A stretch of 64,000 nt of DNA from Gardnerella vaginalis (lineage in GTDB: Bacteria > Actinomycetota > Actinomycetes > Actinomycetales > Bifidobacteriaceae): positions 496,001 to 560,000 of the forward strand of contig NZ_JBETXJ010000002.1 of assembly GCF_040427915.1 (NCBI RefSeq), given 5' to 3'. The notes beneath the pieces are model-generated. The model saw only the letters and a list, made by a program, of their open reading frames with translations, was not told where the DNA came from and ran no database searches. This document shows positions 58,908 to 64,000 of the stretch, in pieces. The translations under genes and the position numbers were made by a program. How positions within the stretch are numbered: the stretch's first letter is position 1; every line of letters begins with the position of its first letter.

Positions 58908-59283
58908 AATATCAAAGTTTGTGTAAAGTAATCCCCCATTGGTGTGAATATCTCAAGATTATGACACACACGGGCTAAGCGATGTGGATAAAAACTTTGA
59001 GTTATCCACATTTTAGGCGTGTTGCTGTGCGTATATCAAAAAGTTATACACAAATGGGGGATAACATTGTGGATATCCTGCGGATAACTTTTCCAAAAAT
59101 AATTTTGATTTGCAATTGGCAAATATTTATGATAGCGAAATGGAAAAGGAAAAGTCGCAAGCTTCCGAACATCAGATTTAGAAAAGTAATGTAATAAGTA
59201 ATAAAAATAATAAAAGTAATAAAAATAATAGTTTTATTAAATACTTAATCGTATAAGTTTTTTCGACAGTACAATAGTGCATT
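58908..59283. other. Non-coding spacer with second DnaA-box cluster and A/T-rich tandem repeat
   Basis: Perfect TTATCCACA boxes lie at 58983-58991 (minus) and 59002-59010 (plus). One-mismatch boxes lie at 59044-59052 (plus), 59068-59076 (minus) and 59079-59087 (minus): five in about 105 bases. About 110 bases further is an exact 18-bp A/T-only-but-one tandem repeat (59196-59213 and 59214-59231) in a very A/T-rich tract up to the MATE gene. No gene is supported here. Confidence 0.8.
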
Positions 59284-60675
59284 ATGACAATAGCTAAGAG
59301 CAACACAGTTACCAATAGTCAAGAAGATAAAGAATCTACTATAAACAAAAAAGATTTACTGAAGCATATATTTTCTCTAGCTATTCCTACATTTGGCCAG
59401 CTTATCGCAGAGCCAGCGTTTGTTTTAATAGACACCGCAATAGTAGGTCATTTAGGTAAAACGCAGCTAGCGGGGCTTTCAATAGGATCAACCGTGCTTT
59501 TAACAACAACGGGACTATGCCTGTTTTTGGCGTACAACACCACAAGCCAAGTTGCGAGACTATTAGGTGCTGGGAAAAATCGTCAAGGACTAAGCGTTGG
59601 AATGGACGGATTGTGGCTTGCGCTTGGGCTTGGAGTTGTTTTAACGCTTGTTTTAATGCTGTTTGCGAGTCCGCTTTGCCAAAGCTTTGGCGCAAGCGGC
59701 GAAACGCTTAAAAACGCGATTATTTACACTCAAACTGTTATGCCTGGATTGCCTGCAATGTTGCTAATTTACGCTGCAAATGGCATTTTTAGAGGACTTA
59801 GCAAAGTAAAAATCACGCTTTTTGCTGCAATAAGTGGAGCTGTGCTAAACGCTATTTTAGATATTCTATTTGTGTTCGGAATGAACCTTGGAATTTTTGG
59901 TTCTGGAATAGCAACAATGATAGCGCAATGGTATATGGGAATTGTTTTAACGTTGCCAGCGATTTTTTGGGCAGCGCGCGAAAAAGCAAGACTTATGCCG
60001 CAAGCGCATAGCATACTTAAAAGCGCTGGAAGTGGAATTCCACTGTTTATACGCACATTGGCGTTGCGTGCATGCATGGTGGCAACTGTTGCAGCGGCTG
60101 CGCGACTTGGAACAAACACTTTAGCCGCATACCAAGTTGCAAATTCTTGCTGGAATTTTGTTATGAACATATTAGACGCTATAGGAATTGCAGCTCAAAC
60201 AATAGTCGCTTCTGCGCTTGGAGCAGGATTAAAAACACGTGCTAACATAATCACAAAAATATGCGCACAAGTAGGCGCATTGAGTAGTGTAGTGGTTGGA
60301 TTATTAATGATGCTTGCAGGATGGCTACTATCCCCACTGTTTAGCCCAAACGTAGAAATACAACTTTTAGTTTCAATAGGAATGACGATTCTTGGAATTT
60401 TCTTGCCTCTATCTGGATTTATGTGGGCTTTAGACGGAGTGCTAATCGGAGCTGGAGATCACAAGTATTTGGCCAAATCGTGCTCGATTACAGCTATTGT
60501 GTACCTTGTTGCGATTAGTGCAATGTGCTTAGTAAATATAGCTTTCTGCTCTACTGACATAATTAGAACTGTGTCATTGTGGGTGGCGCTAAACCTTGTA
60601 TACATTGGTGGAAGAGCTTTAGGAAATTCGCATAGAGTTAAAACAGATGATTGGATGAAGTCTGCAATTATGTAA
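59284..60675 (+). CDS. MATE-family multidrug efflux transporter
   Basis: Membrane antiporter (463 aa, 12 helices) of the MATE/DinF type, which exports cationic compounds using Na+ or H+ gradients. Conserved signs: S-L-A-I-P-T-F-G-Q-L near residue 31, the I-D-T-A-I-V-G-H-L-G segment in the first helices, and the G-A-G-D-H repeat near the C-terminus. TACAAT lies 8 bases before the ATG and no ribosome site is seen: candidate leaderless mRNA. Substrate unknown. Confidence 0.88.
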   Translation: MTIAKSNTVTNSQEDKESTINKKDLLKHIFSLAIPTFGQLIAEPAFVLIDTAIVGHLGKTQLAGLSIGSTVLLTTTGLCLFLAYNTTSQVARLLGAGKNRQGLSVGMDGLWLALGLGVVLTLVLMLFASPLCQSFGASGETLKNAIIYTQTVMPGLPAMLLIYAANGIFRGLSKVKITLFAAISGAVLNAILDILFVFGMNLGIFGSGIATMIAQWYMGIVLTLPAIFWAAREKARLMPQAHSILKSAGSGIPLFIRTLALRACMVATVAAAARLGTNTLAAYQVANSCWNFVMNILDAIGIAAQTIVASALGAGLKTRANIITKICAQVGALSSVVVGLLMMLAGWLLSPLFSPNVEIQLLVSIGMTILGIFLPLSGFMWALDGVLIGAGDHKYLAKSCSITAIVYLVAISAMCLVNIAFCSTDIIRTVSLWVALNLVYIGGRALGNSHRVKTDDWMKSAIM

Positions 60676-60706
60676 GTATACAAATATGTGAAGTATACAA
60701 ATATGT
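60674..60706 (+). repeat. 16-bp tandem direct repeat between MATE gene and dnaB
   Basis: AAGTATACAAATATGT occurs at 60674-60689 and 60691-60706. The first copy overlaps the end of the MATE gene. Probably a local duplication. Confidence 0.7.
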
Positions 60707-60750
60707 AAAATATGCAACTTGCGACTTGTGTTGGTTTATATCAACTTTTG

Positions 60751-60779
60751 TTGGTGTGCTCCGTGCAGACGTTTATACT
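60751..60779 (+). promoter_or_regulatory. Leaderless promoter of dnaB
   Basis: TTGGTG (60751-60756), 17-base spacer, TATACT (60774-60779), then 7 bases and the ATG. Transcription should start on or next to the start codon. Confidence 0.8.
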
Positions 60780-60786
60780 CGATTTT

Positions 60787-62262
60787 ATGGCAGATAATGA
60801 TATGTGGCAGTCAAATCGAAATGACTCAAACCGATTAAACAACGCTAACGCTAATGTTAGCTTGTTTGACAAGGTTCCTCCTCACGATGAAGATGCGGAA
60901 ATGGCTGTTTTAGGCGGAATGCTAATGAGCAAGGATGCTATTGGCGAAGTCTCGCAAATACTAGAAACAGCAGACTTTTACGTTCCAAAGCATCAAACGA
61001 TTTACGACGCGATTATAAGCCTGTTTTCTGGCTCACAACCAGTAGACGTTGTTTTAGTTGCAAACGAGCTTCTAAAAGACGAAAACTTGGAGAAAATTGG
61101 TGGAGCAGACTACTTGCATAGCCTTGTAGCATGCGTTCCTACAGCCGCAAACGCGCTATATTATGCGGATATTGTGCACAAAAATGCAATTTTGCGAAAC
61201 GTGATTGCCTCTGGAACAAAGATTGCGCAAATGGGGTATTCTGCTACGGGAGATCAAGCGGAAGACGTTGTAAATCTTGCACAATCCGAAGTTTATGAGA
61301 TGAGTTCTGGCAAAGTTCACCAGGATTATTCCGCTATTGGTCCTGTTGTGCAAGATGCTCTAGAGCAGTTAGACAAGTTGCAAAGTAACGAGATTGAAAA
61401 AGGCGTTCCAACAGGATTTAGAGATATTGACGATATGACGCAAGGCTTGCAACCAGGGCAAATGGTAGTCGTAGCCGGTAGGCCTGCAATGGGAAAGTCA
61501 ACTCTTGGAATCGACTTTGCGCGTTCTGCAGCGTTGCATCACAATATGACAACAATCGTGTTCTCGCTAGAAATGAACAAGTTGGAGCTTGCTCAAAGAA
61601 TAATCGCAGCCGAAACAGATATTCCAATGACTGCAATGCATCGCGGAACTTCGGAAGACATTACAACAGATAGGTGGACTAAGCTAAATGCGTTTTGGTC
61701 AAAGATGAAAGACGCTCCGCTTTTTATAGACGATAGCCCAAATATGAGTCTTATGGAAATTCGCGCAAAATGCAGACGACTAAAGCAAACGAACGATCTA
61801 AAATTGGTTGTAATCGACTATTTGCAGCTTATGACTTCTGGAAAGAAAGTTGAATCTAGACAGCAAGAGGTCTCGGAGTTTTCGCGTGCATTAAAGCTGC
61901 TCGCAAAAGAGCTGGAAGTGCCAGTTGTTGCTCTAAGCCAGCTAAACCGCGGACCAGAAATGCGAAACGATAAAAAGCCTCAGCTTTCGGATTTGCGTGA
62001 ATCGGGATCTATTGAACAGGATGCTGACGTTGTGTTTCTTGTGCATAGACCTGATTTTTACAACAAAGAAGATCGCCCAGGAGAAGCAGACATTATCATG
62101 GCAAAGCATCGTAATGGTCCTACAGAAACGTTTAATCTAGCTTTTCTTGGAGCAACATCTAAGTTTAAAGATATGCCGCAAGGATACCAGCCACAATCAT
62201 ATTCGCAAGGCAATGATGCTCAAGGTTATGATTCGCATCAGTCTCAGGCATATCAGCAGTAG
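60787..62262 (+). CDS. dnaB: Replicative DNA helicase DnaB
   Basis: Hexameric 5'-3' helicase (491 aa) of the replisome. The N-terminal DnaB domain (P-P-H-D-E-D-A-E-M-A-V-L-G) is followed by the RecA-like ATPase with Walker A AGRPAMGKST (about 229-238), Walker B V-I-D-Y-L-Q-L and the L-R-E-S-G-S-I-E-Q-D-A-D motif. A Gln/Ser/Tyr-rich tail ends it. The frame is open to 60712, but the promoter at 60751-60779 rules out starts before 60787. No intein is present. murT follows after 18 bases. Confidence 0.96.
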   Translation: MADNDMWQSNRNDSNRLNNANANVSLFDKVPPHDEDAEMAVLGGMLMSKDAIGEVSQILETADFYVPKHQTIYDAIISLFSGSQPVDVVLVANELLKDENLEKIGGADYLHSLVACVPTAANALYYADIVHKNAILRNVIASGTKIAQMGYSATGDQAEDVVNLAQSEVYEMSSGKVHQDYSAIGPVVQDALEQLDKLQSNEIEKGVPTGFRDIDDMTQGLQPGQMVVVAGRPAMGKSTLGIDFARSAALHHNMTTIVFSLEMNKLELAQRIIAAETDIPMTAMHRGTSEDITTDRWTKLNAFWSKMKDAPLFIDDSPNMSLMEIRAKCRRLKQTNDLKLVVIDYLQLMTSGKKVESRQQEVSEFSRALKLLAKELEVPVVALSQLNRGPEMRNDKKPQLSDLRESGSIEQDADVVFLVHRPDFYNKEDRPGEADIIMAKHRNGPTETFNLAFLGATSKFKDMPQGYQPQSYSQGNDAQGYDSHQSQAYQQ

Positions 62263-62280
62263 AAGTTAATAGGGGGATTG

Positions 62281-63663
62281 ATGATCGCCAAAAATAAAGT
62301 GGTAAAACGCTGTTGTTTTGAATTCATAATGCCAGCTGTAGGAAAACTGGTTAGGATGATTTCGCGCGCGACAAACCACGGAGGAAGTGCTTTACCGGGC
62401 AAAGTTGTAGAAACACTAGACCCTGGGTTTTTGGCAAGAACGCTAGGAAAATTACCTTATGGTGTTGTATTAATTTCTGGAACTAACGGTAAAACAACTA
62501 CGACTCGCATGGTTGCGTCTATGCTTAGAGATGCTGGATTGCGCGTGTTTACAAATCCTACGGGATCGAATTTTACACGCGGAGTTGTTGCATCATTGGT
62601 GCAAGAAATGCCAGTTTTTGGTACAAAGTTAGATGCGGATATAGCTGTTTTAGAGCTTGATGAAGCTTACGCGGTGCATTTTGTAAATCAAATAAAGCCG
62701 CAATATTCTCTGCTTTTAAATGTTATGCGAGACCAGTTAGATAGATTTGGCGAGATTGACACTACAGCTAAATTGTTGAGCAATGTTGCGTCTTCGACAG
62801 AGCGAGTGGTTGTGTTAAATCGTGAAGATCCGCGAATTTCTGCGCTTTCTAAAGATGTTTTGCCGTCTTGTAAGGTAAAATATTTCGGTTTGGACGAATC
62901 GTTAAGAAGCATGTTTCCAACCGACGACGATTTGCACAATGATTTGGGCGGCGATTTGCATAGTGATTCGCGCAATCTTCCGCATGCAGATGTTGTTTTG
63001 GCAAAAGTTGCAGATGCAGATAATAAAGCCGATTTTTTGATTGATGGGCATAGAAAAACTACTAGCGTTAAGTTGCGAGGCGTGTATAACATTTTTAACG
63101 CGGCTGCTGCGTCTACGATTGTGCGCGCTATTTTGGCAGATGCTGATAAAAAAGATGCAACACTCGCAAAATTCGACGACGATGCGCTTATGGAAGCTAT
63201 TTCTCGCGTAACGCCAGCATTTGGTCGAGGCGAAGTAATCGAAGTTAACGGCGCACCTGTGGAGCTTGTTCTAGTGAAAAATCCTATTGGATTTAGACTT
63301 GCACTCGCTTCGGATAAGCCTGCAAATCATGACACAATGATTGCGATTTGCGACGAATACGCGGACGGTCGAGACATGAGCTGGCTGTGGGACGTTGATT
63401 TTACGTGCTTTAGTGGCACTGGAGTCGCTTGCGTTTCTGGCACACGCGCGTGGGATATGGCTTTGCGTTTGCAATACGACAAAGTTGCTTCTAGAAATGT
63501 GAACACTGATTTAGAAGAAGACGTTAAAGCTTTTGTGAATGGCGATTTTAGTAGCAATGCTAAAAATGCTAAGCGCATATATTGCACATACACTGCTATG
63601 CTTCGCGTGCGAGCTACATTAGGACAAATCGCAAGCATTAAAGACGTTGGAGTTGGAAAGTAG
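62281..63663 (+). CDS. murT: Lipid II isoglutaminyl synthase subunit MurT
   Basis: Mur-ligase-like ATPase (460 aa) that, with GatD, amidates D-Glu of lipid II to isoglutamine. ATP loop SGTNGKTTTTR (67-77), the D-E-A-Y segment and the C-terminal DUF1727 domain are clear. A region around residues 215-245 is low-complexity Asp/His/Ser-rich. The expected Cys4 zinc ribbon is not seen, unlike in staphylococcal MurT. The ATG at 62281 has AGGGGG 4 bases upstream. gatD follows after 16 bases. Confidence 0.92.
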   Translation: MIAKNKVVKRCCFEFIMPAVGKLVRMISRATNHGGSALPGKVVETLDPGFLARTLGKLPYGVVLISGTNGKTTTTRMVASMLRDAGLRVFTNPTGSNFTRGVVASLVQEMPVFGTKLDADIAVLELDEAYAVHFVNQIKPQYSLLLNVMRDQLDRFGEIDTTAKLLSNVASSTERVVVLNREDPRISALSKDVLPSCKVKYFGLDESLRSMFPTDDDLHNDLGGDLHSDSRNLPHADVVLAKVADADNKADFLIDGHRKTTSVKLRGVYNIFNAAAASTIVRAILADADKKDATLAKFDDDALMEAISRVTPAFGRGEVIEVNGAPVELVLVKNPIGFRLALASDKPANHDTMIAICDEYADGRDMSWLWDVDFTCFSGTGVACVSGTRAWDMALRLQYDKVASRNVNTDLEEDVKAFVNGDFSSNAKNAKRIYCTYTAMLRVRATLGQIASIKDVGVGK

Positions 63664-63679
63664 CAAGAAAGTAGTCGTC

Positions 63680-64000
63680 ATGAATGATATGAGTGATGTT
63701 AATGATATTAGTCAAGCGAATGCTACTAATGAAGCCGAAAATCGTGTATTAGATATTGTGTCGCTCTACCCGAAAGACATGAATATTTACGGTGACTATG
63801 GCAATGTGCTTACGATTATGCGTCGAGCGGAATTGTATGGTTACAAGCCTGTGCTTCACGAGTACAACGTTGGCGATGATTGGCCAAAGCAAGTAGATAT
63901 GATTCTTGGTGGCGGCGGTCAAGATCATGGTCAAAGTAGGGTTACGGATGATTTATTTGCGCGCGCAGACGCAATTCGTGAGCTTGCAAAAGATGGTGTT
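63680..64000 (+). CDS. gatD: Lipid II isoglutaminyl synthase glutamine amidotransferase GatD (3' end off window)
   Basis: Class I glutaminase subunit partner of MurT. The first 107 codons are visible: a variable Asn/Asp-rich start, then L-Y-P-K-D-M-N-I-Y-G-D-Y-G-N and I-L-G-G-G-G-Q-D, both conserved in GatD. The catalytic Cys and His lie beyond the window. The start could also be the ATG at 63689; no strong ribosome site is seen. Coupled position after murT supports the call. Confidence 0.92.
   Translation, partial: MNDMSDVNDISQANATNEAENRVLDIVSLYPKDMNIYGDYGNVLTIMRRAELYGYKPVLHEYNVGDDWPKQVDMILGGGGQDHGQSRVTDDLFARADAIRELAKDGV

Noticed and set aside
58982..59194. A 70-codon open frame starting in the second DnaA-box cluster
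   Set aside because: It starts inside DnaA boxes with GATGTGG, has no ribosome site and an implausible composition.
60787..62262. An intein in dnaB
   Set aside because: The helicase motifs are continuous and the length is normal.

Overview
The window looks like the origin-proximal part of the chromosome of a low-GC member of the Bifidobacteriaceae, most probably Gardnerella. This is inferred from three things: actinobacterial gene order around dnaA, A/T-rich codon use, and products typical of bifidobacteria (DUF6049 and MurJ next to a pseudokinase, an RpfB-like protein before ksgA, MurT/GatD, GH2 and GH29 enzymes). No insertion sequence, prophage or CRISPR array is visible.

Layout. 1-6.7 kb (minus strand) is the conserved actinobacterial cell-wall/phosphosignalling cluster fhaA-fhaB-pstP-rodA-pbpA-pknA; the kinase is cut by the window edge. 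6.9-8.0 kb holds a PAP2 phosphatase and mscL. 8.1-18.4 kb (minus) is DUF3566-gyrA-gyrB, then DciA(DUF721)-recF-dnaN-dnaA. DnaA boxes flank dnaA on both sides, so oriC lies at about 16.4-18.8 kb. 18.8-24.9 kb (plus) is rpmH-rnpA-yidD-yidC-jag-rsmG-parA-parB, with eight parS-like sites. Genes left of oriC read left and genes right of it read right up to parB, as expected for co-orientation with replication. 25-33.5 kb (minus) is trxB, a pseudokinase, murJ, DUF6049 and a NUDIX protein. 33.5-38.3 kb is cca, a LytR_C protein, ksgA and an RpfB-like G5 protein. A 6C-type small RNA and tRNA-Thr follow at 38.4-38.8 kb.

38.9-44.8 kb carries a DsbA-like protein, a membrane Ser/Thr kinase, a general sugar-ABC ATPase and a DUF4032 kinase-like protein. 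44.9-55.3 kb is an accessory glycan locus: fucose mutarotase, intracellular GH29 fucosidase, GH2 beta-galactosidase, two ABC permeases, a sugar-binding lipoprotein and a ROK regulator. The locus has no ATPase of its own; the MsiK/UgpC-type ATPase at 42 kb probably serves it. It ends abruptly inside a tRNA-Lys gene. 55.4-64 kb is core again: a glutaredoxin, ftsY, an unusual Amt transporter, a second DnaA-box cluster with A/T-rich repeats, a MATE exporter, dnaB (with a clear leaderless promoter), murT and partial gatD.

The most interesting signals outside ordinary gene content are: the oriC-like DnaA-box cluster at 59 kb; parS sites written into the parB reading frame as a repeated peptide; the 6C-type RNA; the ROK gene that reads into tRNA-Lys; and repeated leaderless promoter architecture.
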